A stretch of 64,000 nucleotides of DNA, taken from contig NZ_JH556657.1 in NCBI RefSeq assembly GCF_000179595.2, positions 478,946 to 542,945 of the forward strand. The letters are read 5' to 3'. The notes beneath the pieces are model-generated. The model was given only the letters and a program-made list of their open reading frames with translations. It made no database searches and was not told where the DNA came from. Source of the stretch: Acetivibrio cellulolyticus CD2 (GTDB lineage: Bacteria > Bacillota > Clostridia > Acetivibrionales > Acetivibrionaceae). Below, piece by piece: positions 10,123-18,345 of the stretch. The first letter of the stretch is position 1; each line of letters begins with the position of its first letter. A program made the translations under genes and the position numbers.

Positions 10123-10713
10123 ATGATAGATACCTTTAGCAGAAAAATTACTGATTTGATTAAAGATAGTATTGATGGTATTACTCCTGAAAAAGAAGAG
10201 ATTATTGATTATGGCTTAAAGATAGCTGTTTACGAAAGTTTGATTTTAATTTTTGAATTTTCTGTTGCCATATTTTTGGGGGTTTTTAAATACTTTTTAG
10301 TTGCCTTTACAATATATGGTTTATTAAGAATAGTAGAAGGCGGAGCACATATGAACTCTCGTATAAAGTGCTTCATATCATACTGTATAACTATATTTGG
10401 GATCATATTCCTGTCAAAGCATGTACGGATAGGTAGTTTCTACTGCTCCATACCACTATTTATTATAAACTTTTGCATGGCATATATATATGCACCAGGG
10501 GATACATTGGAAAAACCTATACTAAGAAAAAAGGATAGGTTTCGTTTAAAAGTCCTTTCTTTGATTTTTATTACCGTATTATTTGTTGCAGCATGTATTA
10601 TCTGGCATTTTGATGAAGTTTTTTTCAATATCATTATACTGGTATCAATATTTGTAACATTTCTTCTGTCTCCAATAGGCTACAAACTTACAGGATCTAA
10701 ACGAAGCAGTTGA
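10123..10713 (+). CDS. agrB: AgrB: membrane peptidase/cyclase for autoinducing peptide
   Basis: A 196-aa polytopic membrane protein. The ATG at 10123 has AGGGGTGA five bases ahead; an upstream TTG at 10102 lacks a site. The catalytic pair of AgrB is visible in GGAHMNSRIKC: His and Cys seven residues apart, as in Staphylococcus His77/Cys84. Positively charged loops and several hydrophobic helices match the family. AgrB cuts the C-terminal tail from AgrD and forms the thiolactone ring (established). The precursor gene lies 47 bases downstream and the likely sensor kinase is convergent beyond it. Confidence 0.93.
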   Translation: MIDTFSRKITDLIKDSIDGITPEKEEIIDYGLKIAVYESLILIFEFSVAIFLGVFKYFLVAFTIYGLLRIVEGGAHMNSRIKCFISYCITIFGIIFLSKHVRIGSFYCSIPLFIINFCMAYIYAPGDTLEKPILRKKDRFRLKVLSLIFITVLFVAACIIWHFDEVFFNIIILVSIFVTFLLSPIGYKLTGSKRSS

Positions 10714-10760
10714 TTTTAGAAGGTTGGGGGAAAACATAGAAAGGAGGTGAGTTGATAGTT

Positions 10761-10898
10761 ATGGGCAAATTTCGTCATAGCATTCTTTCGATTATCGCCG
10801 TTTTTGCTACGTACATTGCAATGGTATCAGCAGACAGATGTTTTCCATTTTCGATCTACCAGCCAAAAGTGCCTAAATCCTTAATTAAGTCCGAATAA
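10761..10898 (+). CDS. agrD: AgrD: autoinducing-peptide precursor
   Basis: A 45-aa ORF with AAGGAGGTGAG upstream. It has the three-part AgrD layout. Residues 1-24 form an amphipathic/hydrophobic leader. The core carries a single Cys27 in DRCFPFSIY. The tail, QPKVPKSLIKSE, carries the VPKSL motif found in staphylococcal (VPKEL) and clostridial (PKSL) precursors. The signal is therefore predicted to be a thiolactone closed on Cys27, with a ring of five or six residues ending at Ser31 or Ile32. The exact cleavage points cannot be read from the sequence. Confidence 0.9.
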   Translation: MGKFRHSILSIIAVFATYIAMVSADRCFPFSIYQPKVPKSLIKSE

Positions 10899-10910
10899 AA
10901 CTACGCTAAT

Positions 10911-10942
10911 AAAAAGGCAGGATGATTTGCATCCTGCCTTTC
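10911..10942. terminator. Bidirectional terminator between agrD and the sensor kinase gene
   Basis: AAAGGCAGGATG (10913-10924) pairs with CATCCTGCCTTT (10930-10941). The 12-bp stem is flanked by A- and T-runs and separates two convergent genes. Confidence 0.85.
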
Positions 10943-10958
10943 AATAAGAAAGAAATTA

Positions 10959-12260
10959 TCAATATATAATTTCAAGTTTCTGTGAAAATACATTGTATTT
11001 TACTTGTGTATGAAGTTTGCAATTCTTTTTATATTTGTCTACTATATTTCGAATTTCCCATAAACCGAATCCGGTATGCTCTTTTTTGGTAGTGTATCCA
11101 TCTTTGAATATGGTCTCAATATCTATATCTCCCGCACAGGAATTATTTACTTCAATAAACAGGCGGTTTTTATCAGCATTTTCTCGTATAGCCAGCTCAA
11201 CAAATCTTTTCTCAGTTTCTACAGCTGCTTCAATTGCATTATCGAGCAAGACGCCTAATATTTTACATAAATCATATGTTTTTATATTATTTAGCTTGAT
11301 TTCGCAAATAACATTAATGGTAAGGTTTACATTTTTTACTTCGGCATAAGATATCTTTGATAATAATAGCCCATATATAGCTGGATTATCTTTTATATAA
11401 GAATTTAGAGGAATAAGATTATTTATTTTCCTTGTTTCTGACATCATCTGACTGTAAAACTTCCGAAGTCCATCCATATCATTTACTGAAATATACCCGC
11501 CTATTACTTGCAGCATATTATTGTGATCATGTTTAAATCCACGTAAGCTGTTAACCATTTCATTCAGATTCTGAGTATATAGTTCCTGGAACTCCAAATT
11601 TTGCTTTAGAAGTTCCATTTTACCTAACCTTATACTATTAAAGGCGTTAGTTATAACAATAATTGCAAGAGAAATTGAATTATATACATATAAAGGTGTT
11701 GAACTGAAGCCTATTGAATTATCAATGTAAAAAAGATTTGGAAATAAAAGAAGAACAGACAATATTATATTAATTACAATTGAAAGAGTTCTTTTTTTGT
11801 TCAAATCTTTAGGAATTTGTATTTTTATCTTAAAAGACATTATTACCATTACTATAAGAAAAAGAAATATTGCACCAAATATCTGGCCTATAAGCTGTTC
11901 TCCCAAAGAACTGAATGTCCAGTTAGAACTCAGTTTAAGAATAGTTAAGGAAGTAAGAGATACGACAGCTTTAAGAAAATAAATCATACACGTAACAGCA
12001 ATACTTTTTAACATACTGAATCTAAATATAAATATAAGGCTAAGAAGCATCATAATTATATAAATGGCAAAATAAACAGTTGAAGGAGACTGAGCTAAAA
12101 AGGTATATGAAATACTGCTGGAAAGTCCCATAATTAAGGCGTATGGAAATACCTTTTTCCAATCAATTTTCAAATTAAAAATTACAAATAAAAAGACTCC
12201 GATAATAAGTTCCTGTGTAACACCGGTCAAAGTTAATGATATAAATTTTAGTGCTAACAA
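10959..12260 (-). CDS. AgrC-like GHKL sensor histidine kinase
   Basis: A 433-aa protein. The start is the TTG at 12260, preceded by AGGGGAGGA at seven bases. The N-terminal half (about 1-205) holds six or seven hydrophobic helices, as in peptide-pheromone receptors. The C-terminal half is a GHKL kinase of the HPK10 type: phospho-His in FKHDHNN (about 245), N-box LDNAIEAA (about 340) and G-box HTGFGLWEI (about 393). It is convergent to agrBD, and a terminator lies between them. AgrC kinases bind the cyclic peptide made by AgrB/AgrD (established). The pairing here rests on adjacency, and no LytTR response regulator is in the window. Confidence 0.88.
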   Translation of the reverse strand: MLALKFISLTLTGVTQELIIGVFLFVIFNLKIDWKKVFPYALIMGLSSSISYTFLAQSPSTVYFAIYIIMMLLSLIFIFRFSMLKSIAVTCMIYFLKAVVSLTSLTILKLSSNWTFSSLGEQLIGQIFGAIFLFLIVMVIMSFKIKIQIPKDLNKKRTLSIVINIILSVLLLFPNLFYIDNSIGFSSTPLYVYNSISLAIIVITNAFNSIRLGKMELLKQNLEFQELYTQNLNEMVNSLRGFKHDHNNMLQVIGGYISVNDMDGLRKFYSQMMSETRKINNLIPLNSYIKDNPAIYGLLLSKISYAEVKNVNLTINVICEIKLNNIKTYDLCKILGVLLDNAIEAAVETEKRFVELAIRENADKNRLFIEVNNSCAGDIDIETIFKDGYTTKKEHTGFGLWEIRNIVDKYKKNCKLHTQVKYNVFSQKLEIIY

Positions 12261-12307
12261 TATTTTTCCTCCCCTTACTTTTAAAGTTTTGAGTGTACAA
12301 AGGAATG

Positions 12308-12343
12308 GCTGAAATTATAGCCGAAGTTATAGCCGAAGTTATA
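12308..12343. repeat. Three 12-bp tandem repeats upstream of the sensor kinase gene
   Basis: GCTGAAATTATA, GCCGAAGTTATA and GCCGAAGTTATA run head to tail 48 bases upstream of the kinase start. They lie in its probable 5' leader or promoter region. Confidence 0.7.
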
Positions 12344-12578
12344 TTGTCAGCATTCCTAAATGATTGTGTTGCCAACAAACATCCATATTTAAACAATCAT
12401 ATGCCATATTTCTACATAATGTGACAAAAAGTATTGTATCATAATTATGAAAATCATGAAAGAATTTTTTGGGAAATTAAAAGTTTGATTTTTACAGAAT
12501 TATATGGAAGGTTAACTTTCTGTCGGATATGCCTCTATTTAGAAGCATTTACAGATTAGAAAATATATTAATACTACG

Positions 12579-12607
12579 TTGACAATAAAAGTTCAAATAT
12601 ATATAAT
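12579..12607 (+). promoter_or_regulatory. Sigma-A promoter of thrS
   Basis: A perfect TTGACA (12579-12584) and a perfect TATAAT (12602-12607) are separated by 17 bases, just upstream of the T-box leader. The start of transcription should lie near 12614. Confidence 0.9.
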
Positions 12608-12613
12608 TTATAT

Positions 12614-12827
12614 TATATTGAAAATTCGGCTGTGATGAGAAGAGTAAATTGAGGATATCCCAAAAGAGAGAAGGTACCAAGGCTGAGAGTACTTTCTGGG
12701 AAAGTCAATCGAAGACCACCTCTGAGCTGAAACGTTGATTACGTTATAATCGCAATGAGTGCAAACTAGGGTGGAACCACGGGAATTGACTCTCGTCCCT
12801 TTATCAGGGATGGGAGTTTTTTATTTA
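12614..12827 (+). promoter_or_regulatory. T-box riboswitch (tRNA-Thr sensing) of thrS
   Basis: The conserved T-box AGGGTGGAACCACG is at 12768-12781, before a terminator formed by GACTCTCGTCCC and GGGATGGGAG with a T-run at 12817-12822. The 5' part folds as a stem I-type arm. An ACC triplet at 12676-12678 (GGTACCAAGG) is a plausible threonine specifier codon. Uncharged tRNA-Thr would favour the antiterminator and expression of thrS (established T-box mechanism). Confidence 0.93.
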
Positions 12828-12849
12828 TTTTTAGGAGGGATTGATCGAT

Positions 12850-14757
12850 ATGATTAAAATCACTTTAAAGGACGGAAGCGTAAAGGAATATAATAAAGGA
12901 ATTACCATCAAGGAAGTTGCTGAAAGTATAAGTGCAGGGCTAGCGAGAGTTGCGCTTGCTGGTGAAGTTGACGGAAAGGTGAAGGATTTGAGCTATGAGC
13001 TTAATGAGGATTGTAAGTTAAGCCTCATGACTTTCGATGATGAAGGTGGAAGACATGCATATAGGCATACAACATCTCATATTATGGCGCAGGCTGTCAA
13101 GAACCTTTATCCAAATGTTAAACTTGCGATAGGACCGGCGATAGATAACGGTTACTACTATGATTTTGATGTGGAGAAGCCATTTTCTGTTGAAGAACTT
13201 GCTCAGATTGAAGAAGAGATGAAGAAAATAGTGAAAGAGGACTTAAAGCTTGAAAGATTTACTCTTCCAAGGGATGAAGCAATAAAATTCATGGAGGAAA
13301 AGGGTGAACCCTACAAAGTTGAACTTATCCGTGATCTGCCTGAAGGAGAGATAATATCATTTTATAAGCAGGGAGATTTTGTTGATCTTTGTGCAGGTCC
13401 TCACTTGGAATCAACAGGTAAAATAAAGGCATTCAAACTTTTGTCTGTTGCAGGCGCATACTGGAGAGGAAATGAAAAAAATAAAATGCTCCAGAGAATT
13501 TATGGTACAGCATTCTCCAAAAAGAGCGATCTGGATGATTATCTGTTCAGGTTGGAAGAAGCAAAAAAGAGGGATCACAGAAAGCTTGGAAAAGAACTTG
13601 ATTTGTTTGATATATATGAAGAAGGTCCAGGTTTTCCATTCTTTATGCCTAAAGGAATGATGCTCCGCAACCTCCTTGAGAATTACTGGAGAGAAGAACA
13701 CAAGGCAAGAGGCTATCAGGAGATCAGAACGCCTATAATTTTGAATGAAGACTTGTGGCACCGTTCAGGTCACTGGGATCACTATAAGGAAAACATGTAT
13801 TTTACAAAGATAGATGAAGGCGATTATGCTATAAAGCCAATGAACTGTCCAGGTGGAATGCTTGTATATAAGAGAAAACTTCACTCGTACAGGGATCTGC
13901 CCCAGAGAATGGCAGAGTTAGGTTTGGTTCACAGGCATGAGCTTTCAGGTGCTCTTCACGGATTGATGAGGGTAAGGTGTTTTACTCAGGATGATGCGCA
14001 TATATTTATGACTCCAGAGCAGATAAAGGATGAGGTGTTGGGTGTTATTAATCTGATAGATGATTTCTACAATGTGTTCGGATTCAAGTATCACGTTGAG
14101 CTATCTACAAGGCCGGAGGATTCAATGGGTTCTGACGAACAGTGGGAGATGGCAACAAATGCTCTTAGGGATGCCTTGGATGCAAGAAAAATGAACTATA
14201 AGGTAAATGAAGGTGACGGAGCATTCTATGGTCCAAAAATTGACTTCCACCTTGAGGATTCAATAGGCCGTACATGGCAGTGCGGTACAATACAACTTGA
14301 CTTCCAGATGCCTCAGAGATTTGATCTAAACTATGTAGGTGCAGATGGTGAAAAGCATAGACCTGTCATGATTCATAGGGTTGTATTTGGAAGTATTGAG
14401 AGGTTTATAGCAATACTGACAGAGCACTTTGCAGGTGCATTCCCTACATGGCTTTCACCTGTTCAGGTTAAGATACTTCCTTTAATAGATAAGCATCATC
14501 AGTTTGCCGGTGAGGTAAAAGCGGCATTAGAGGCAAAAGGTGTAAGGGTTGAAGTGGATTTGAGAAATGAGAAGATTGGCTATAAAATCAGGGAAGCTCA
14601 GCTTGAAAAGACACCATATATGCTGGTAATCGGTGACAAGGAACTTGAAAACGGAGCAGTTGCAGTAAGATCTAGAAAAGATGGTGATCTAGGTTCAATG
14701 GCTTTAAATGATTTTGTTAACAAGATTGTAGAAGAAGTAGAGTCTAAAGCTAAATAA
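12850..14757 (+). CDS. thrS: Threonyl-tRNA synthetase
   Basis: A 635-aa cytoplasmic enzyme that charges tRNA-Thr. The ATG at 12850 is chosen because AGGAGGG lies ten bases upstream; a TTG at 12841 would sit directly on the ribosome binding site. Domains in order: TGS (1-62), the editing/SAD domain with HTTSHIMAQA (about 73-82), the class II catalytic core with MNCPGGM and HRHELSGALHGLMRVR (motif 2) and HRVVFGSIERF (motif 3), and the C-terminal anticodon-binding domain. The length is normal for the family. It is controlled by the upstream T-box leader and followed by a hairpin terminator. Confidence 0.98.
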   Translation: MIKITLKDGSVKEYNKGITIKEVAESISAGLARVALAGEVDGKVKDLSYELNEDCKLSLMTFDDEGGRHAYRHTTSHIMAQAVKNLYPNVKLAIGPAIDNGYYYDFDVEKPFSVEELAQIEEEMKKIVKEDLKLERFTLPRDEAIKFMEEKGEPYKVELIRDLPEGEIISFYKQGDFVDLCAGPHLESTGKIKAFKLLSVAGAYWRGNEKNKMLQRIYGTAFSKKSDLDDYLFRLEEAKKRDHRKLGKELDLFDIYEEGPGFPFFMPKGMMLRNLLENYWREEHKARGYQEIRTPIILNEDLWHRSGHWDHYKENMYFTKIDEGDYAIKPMNCPGGMLVYKRKLHSYRDLPQRMAELGLVHRHELSGALHGLMRVRCFTQDDAHIFMTPEQIKDEVLGVINLIDDFYNVFGFKYHVELSTRPEDSMGSDEQWEMATNALRDALDARKMNYKVNEGDGAFYGPKIDFHLEDSIGRTWQCGTIQLDFQMPQRFDLNYVGADGEKHRPVMIHRVVFGSIERFIAILTEHFAGAFPTWLSPVQVKILPLIDKHHQFAGEVKAALEAKGVRVEVDLRNEKIGYKIREAQLEKTPYMLVIGDKELENGAVAVRSRKDGDLGSMALNDFVNKIVEEVESKAK

Positions 14758-14775
14758 GGATGGTATTAAACTATA

Positions 14776-14812
14776 GAAGAAGGTGAATTAGTTTTTGCCT
14801 TCTTTTTATTTT
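14776..14812 (+). terminator. Terminator after thrS
   Basis: AGAAGG and CCTTCT pair across a 14-base loop, followed by TTTTATTTTT. The stem is short. Confidence 0.55.
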
Positions 14813-14971
14813 TGTTGTTTTTAAAGTAATATCCTAAAATCTAAGGGGTTAAATGTCCATGAGGTTTTTCTAGTTTTTAACTTTATATTGCCTCTGTTTT
14901 TTATAAAAAATCTATGATAAAATTCTAGATAAGTTTTGCAAATCGAAAAAAAAGAAGTGGGGTAGAGATTA

Positions 14972-15607
14972 GTGATCGTAATTAAGCCATATTTTGTTAT
15001 TGAATCTGATATTAATGGTGATGAAATTTTAAAGCATATTGAAAAGGCGGGAAGGGTATGCTATAAAAGTGAAGATAAAGCTACAGAAGTATCTGCTGCT
15101 GATTTTGTAAGAAAGATTATCAAAAATGGGCATGAGGCTGTTATTGAACACTATTCCATTACAGTGAAAGTAATATGTGACAGGGGAGTTACACATGAGA
15201 TTGTGAGACATAGAATTGCTTCATATTCACAGGAAAGTACAAGATATTGTAATTACAGCAAGGATAAGTTCTCAAATCAAATTACATATATTGAGCCATG
15301 TTTCTGGGATACGGCAACTGAAGAAGGAAAGAAGAAGTATGAAATATGGAAAAGTGTAATGGAATATACTGAGCAAAAGTATATGGAATTGCTTGAAGCA
15401 GGTGCAACACCTCAGGAAGCAAGAAGTATTCTTCCGAATTCACTTAAGACAGAACTGGTTATGACTATGAATCTTAGAGAATGGAGACATTTTTTCAAAT
15501 TGAGGGTAGCTACGGCAGCGCATCCTCAAATGAGAGAAATAGCCATCCCTTTGTTAAATAAGTTTAAGGAGTTAATACCGGTTATATTTGACGATTTGAG
15601 CTGTTAA
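14972..15607 (+). CDS. thyX: FAD-dependent thymidylate synthase ThyX
   Basis: A 211-aa enzyme making dTMP from dUMP with methylene-THF and reduced FAD. The ThyX signature RHRxxSxxxxSxR is seen as RHRIASYSQESTR at about residues 79-91, and the C-terminal region EWRHFFKLR also matches. The start is GTG with a G-rich site (GTGGGG) about 11 bases upstream. No thyA is visible in the window. It stands alone, with a new promoter for infC behind it. Confidence 0.95.
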   Translation: MIVIKPYFVIESDINGDEILKHIEKAGRVCYKSEDKATEVSAADFVRKIIKNGHEAVIEHYSITVKVICDRGVTHEIVRHRIASYSQESTRYCNYSKDKFSNQITYIEPCFWDTATEEGKKKYEIWKSVMEYTEQKYMELLEAGATPQEARSILPNSLKTELVMTMNLREWRHFFKLRVATAAHPQMREIAIPLLNKFKELIPVIFDDLSC

Positions 15608-15657
15608 GAGATAAGTGTATAATATTAAAATAATTAAAATTATTTCGTAAAAAATAA

Positions 15658-15686
15658 TTGACATGAAATGAATTATCTGATAATAT
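15658..15686 (+). promoter_or_regulatory. Promoter of the infC-rpmI-rplT operon
   Basis: TTGACA at 15658-15663, then TAATAT at 15681-15686 with 17-base spacing (or GATAAT at 15679-15684 with 15). It lies 183 bases upstream of the infC start, leaving a long leader. Confidence 0.7.
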
Positions 15687-15692
15687 GTAACG

Positions 15693-15868
15693 GTGTAATA
15701 AAGAAGAAGTCATCCACTTCTCACCTTACAGATTGGTTCTGATAGGGTTAATAGTTTGAAGTTAAGTTTATTAACTTTGCTTATTAAGAGATAAGTGGAT
15801 CGGTTCTTTGATCCACTTTTTTGCGTTTGTTAACACAAGACTGTAAAATCTGCCCGGAGGTGTTTTTT
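15693..15868 (+). promoter_or_regulatory. infC leader with mutually exclusive terminator and antiterminator
   Basis: A terminator is formed by AAGTGGATC (15793-15801) and GATCCACTT (15810-15818) with a T6 run. An earlier ATCCACTT at 15712-15719 is complementary to the same left arm (15793-15800) and would act as the antiterminator. This layout matches the L20-responsive infC leaders of Firmicutes, where free L20 promotes termination. L20 binding here is inferred from gene order. Confidence 0.75.
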
Positions 15869-16381
15869 ATTAACAAAAACGAATTGATGATTAATGAGCA
15901 AATAAGAGATAAAGAAGTTAGATTAATTGATGCTGATGGTACTATGCTTGGAATTGTGAGTTCAAAAGATGCTCAGGTGCTTGCAAATTCAAAGTCTTTG
16001 GATTTAGTAAAAATAGCTCCTCAGGCAGCGCCGCCAGTATGTAGGATAATGGACTATGGTAAGTATATATTTGAACTAAACAAAAAGGAAAAAGAGGCAA
16101 GAAAGAACCAAAAGGTAGTTAGTATAAAGGAAGTAAGACTATCTGCTTCTATTGAAGAACATGACTTTGAGTTTAAGGTGAAAAATGCTGTTAAGTTTTT
16201 GAAAGATGGCGACAAGGTAAAAGTCAGCGTGAAGTTCAGGGGTAGAGAGATGAACTATACAGCTTTAGGCGAACAGGTACTTCAAAAATTTGCAGAATCT
16301 GTACAAGAAGTTGGAACAGTGGAAAAGAAACCTAAGCTTGAAGGTAGAAATATGTTAATGATACTTAATCCAAAGCAGTAA
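15869..16381 (+). CDS. infC: Translation initiation factor IF-3
   Basis: A 170-aa factor that binds the 30S subunit and checks start-codon pairing. The chosen start is the non-canonical ATT at 15869: GGAGGTG lies six bases upstream, the product then begins (M)NKNELMINEQIRDKEVRLI as in other IF-3s, and an ATT/ATN start is the known autoregulatory feature of infC. No in-frame ATG has a site. The N-domain carries AAPPVCRIMDYGKYIFE and the C-domain DGDKVKVSVKFRGREM. First gene of the infC-rpmI-rplT operon. Confidence 0.95.
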   Translation: MNKNELMINEQIRDKEVRLIDADGTMLGIVSSKDAQVLANSKSLDLVKIAPQAAPPVCRIMDYGKYIFELNKKEKEARKNQKVVSIKEVRLSASIEEHDFEFKVKNAVKFLKDGDKVKVSVKFRGREMNYTALGEQVLQKFAESVQEVGTVEKKPKLEGRNMLMILNPKQ

Positions 16382-16409
16382 TAGTGAATAAATAAGGAGG
16401 GAACATACA

Positions 16410-16607
16410 ATGCCTAAGATTAAAACTCATAGTGCATCAAAAAAGAGATTTAGTTTAACCGGTACAGGTAAAGTAAAAAGAGCAAAAGCTTTTAAGAGGC
16501 ATATTTTGACAAAGAAAACTACTAAAAGAACAAGAAACTTGAGGAAATCAACAATAGTGTCAGATGTGAATGCAGCTACAGTTAAAATGTTGATTCCATA
16601 CAAGTAA
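16410..16607 (+). CDS. rpmI: 50S ribosomal protein L35
   Basis: A 65-aa, very basic ribosomal protein with AAGGAGGG ahead of its [17 protein letters not shown] and the [18 protein letters not shown] stretch are typical of L35. It lies between infC and rplT, the standard order. Confidence 0.97.
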   Translation: MPKIKTHSASKKRFSLTGTGKVKRAKAFKRHILTKKTTKRTRNLRKSTIVSDVNAATVKMLIPYK

Positions 16608-16624
16608 GAAGGAGGGTAAGGTTT

Positions 16625-16978
16625 ATGTCAAGAGTAAAAGGTGCAATGAGAACCCGTGCAAGACACAAGAAGATCTTAAAGCTTGCTAAAGGTTATTTTG
16701 GAATGAAGAGTAAGAACTACAGACTTGCAAACCAGGCCGTTATGAAGTCATTGGTTTATGCATATAGAGACAGGAAAGCTAAGAAAAGAAGTTTCAGACA
16801 ATTGTGGATAGCTAGAATAAATGCTGCTGCAAGAATAAATGGACTTTCTTACAGTAAGTTTATGAGTGGGCTCAAAAAGTCCGGAATTACATTGAATAGA
16901 AAAATGTTAGCTGAGATGGCAGTTAATGATGCAAGTTCATTTGCTCAACTTGCAGAAAAGGTTAAATCAGTAAAATAA
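16625..16978 (+). CDS. rplT: 50S ribosomal protein L20
   Basis: A 117-aa basic protein that binds 23S rRNA early in assembly. [20 protein letters not shown] and the [13 protein letters not shown] segment identify it. AGGAGGG is upstream. In related bacteria L20 represses its own operon through the leader, and the leader upstream of infC has the expected form. A strong terminator follows. Confidence 0.98.
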   Translation: MSRVKGAMRTRARHKKILKLAKGYFGMKSKNYRLANQAVMKSLVYAYRDRKAKKRSFRQLWIARINAAARINGLSYSKFMSGLKKSGITLNRKMLAEMAVNDASSFAQLAEKVKSVK

Positions 16979-16987
16979 GTTTAAATA

Positions 16988-17018
16988 TAAAAAGGGGGCC
17001 TTAAGGGTCCCTTTTTAG
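16988..17018 (+). terminator. Terminator of the infC operon
   Basis: AAAAAGGGxxCC pairs with GGxxCCCTTTTT around TTAA, ending in a T5 run. Confidence 0.85.
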
Positions 17019-17118
17019 TTGAACCATTTTTTTAATGCCTAAGAAAGTGAATTACTTTCTGGCATCAAAAAAGTTTACCTAAAGGCTGTTTTCTGCAGAG
17101 AAATACCCTAGCTATAAA

Positions 17119-17138
17119 TCGGCGAAGCCGACTTTTTT
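17119..17138 (+). terminator. Compact hairpin with T-run before the rRNA methylase gene
   Basis: TCGGC-GAA-GCCGA followed by C and T6. It lies 24 bases ahead of the methylase ATG, so it either closes upstream transcription or attenuates this gene. Confidence 0.65.
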
Positions 17139-17161
17139 ATATACTGACCTGAGGTGATAAG

Positions 17162-17965
17162 ATGAATTTTATCAGTAGTAGCCAAAATCCTGTCATTAAG
17201 GAGATAAAAGCTTTAAAGGAAAAGAAGTATAGAGACCAGACAGGTTTATTTTTTATTGAAGGTATACGATTTGTTGAAGAAGCATTAAAGGAAAAGATAG
17301 AAATATCAAAAATTCTTGTATCCGACAAGCTGGCAGATGTGCATGGAGGAAAAGAAATATTGGAGCAATTGGAGAATTCTAATTGCTGTAATGTTTACAC
17401 GCTTACAAATAAACTATATATGGAAGTTACTGACACGGAGAATCCTCAGGGGATACTTGCGATTTTGAACAAAAAGTCAATTAGCCTTGAATCGGTATAT
17501 GATAATAAAAACTTCTTTTTAGTTTTAGATTCTTTACAGGATCCCGGGAATATGGGAACAATAATAAGAACAGCCGATGCAGCAGGGGTTACTGGTGTAA
17601 TAGTATCTAAAGGCTGTGTGGATGTATACAATCCAAAGGTATTGAGGTCAACCATGGGATCATTGTTTCATATACCGATTTGTTACAGTGAAAATATATT
17701 GCAGACCCTTGAGGAAATGAAGAATAAAGGAATAAGGCTTTGTGCGGCACATCTTAGCGGCAGCAAAAATTATTTTGAGTTGGATTATAAAGACAATATT
17801 GCTATAATTGTCGGAAACGAGGCTAATGGGATAAGCGATAGTGTTGCAGGTATTTCAAATGAGTTGGTAAGGATACCTATGGCAGGGAAAAGTGAATCGC
17901 TGAATGCTTCGGTAGCGGCAGGTCTTTTGATGTACGAGGTATTGAGGCTTAGAATGAAAGGATAA
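17162..17965 (+). CDS. SpoU/TrmH-family 2'-O-ribose RNA methyltransferase
   Basis: A 267-aa SPOUT enzyme that uses SAM to methylate a ribose in rRNA or tRNA. It has an N-terminal L30e-like substrate domain (about 1-100). The catalytic trefoil fold shows motif 1 (LDSLQDPGNMGTIIRTADAA, about residues 121-140), motif 2 (IIVGNEANGIS, about 218) and motif 3 (IPMAGKSESLNASVAAGLLM, about 238). The ribosome binding site GAGGTGA lies close to the ATG. It resembles the RlmB/YsgA group often found next to ribosomal protein operons; the exact target nucleotide cannot be read. Confidence 0.93.
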   Translation: MNFISSSQNPVIKEIKALKEKKYRDQTGLFFIEGIRFVEEALKEKIEISKILVSDKLADVHGGKEILEQLENSNCCNVYTLTNKLYMEVTDTENPQGILAILNKKSISLESVYDNKNFFLVLDSLQDPGNMGTIIRTADAAGVTGVIVSKGCVDVYNPKVLRSTMGSLFHIPICYSENILQTLEEMKNKGIRLCAAHLSGSKNYFELDYKDNIAIIVGNEANGISDSVAGISNELVRIPMAGKSESLNASVAAGLLMYEVLRLRMKG

Positions 17966-18143
17966 GAGTGCAGAAAAAGTACACTTATTTTTAAGGAAAA
18001 ATACAGATTTAAAAAATATTCCTGAAAGTTGAGACAGTACGTCTATTTAGGATTTGCAAATATTTGAATGTATATCTTGAGTAGGATTAATAAATTCCTT
18101 ATTGAGCTCGATGTGTTATAAAAATGGATAAATATAGCATCAC

Positions 18144-18180
18144 AAGGAAATCTTCGGTTAAGAAGGTTTTCTTTTTTTTA
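18144..18180 (+). terminator. Hairpin with T-run in the 380-base gap before the glucan synthase gene
   Basis: AAATCTTC and GAAGGTTT pair (one G-U) around GGTTAA, then TCTTTTTTTTA. The rest of the gap 17966-18345 is AT-rich. It holds a small GTACT-AAA-AGTAC palindrome at 18265-18277 and no gene that I can support. Confidence 0.6.
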
Positions 18181-18345
18181 TATAAATGTTTGAATATTTC
18201 TATTTCGCATATAATAAAATTACTGCTAAAAAAAGTATGAATTTTTTTGGTGACAATACTTTTTGTACTAAAAGTACTGGTGCTTCGTATAAGAATTTAC
18301 AAGTTGCACATTATTAAATTATCGAACAGGAGTTGGTAAGCTGCA

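Noticed and set aside
12175-12396. 73-codon minus-strand frame with ITSAI repeats overlapping the start of the sensor kinase gene
   Set aside because: It has no ribosome binding site and its repetitive residues come from the 12-bp tandem repeat. It overlaps a well-supported gene.
17041-17110. Similarity between the leader near 17077-17105 and the region near 46286-46315 (CCTAAAG...TGCAGA/GGCAGA)
   Set aside because: Only a few short matches without shared pairing; probably chance in AT-rich DNA.
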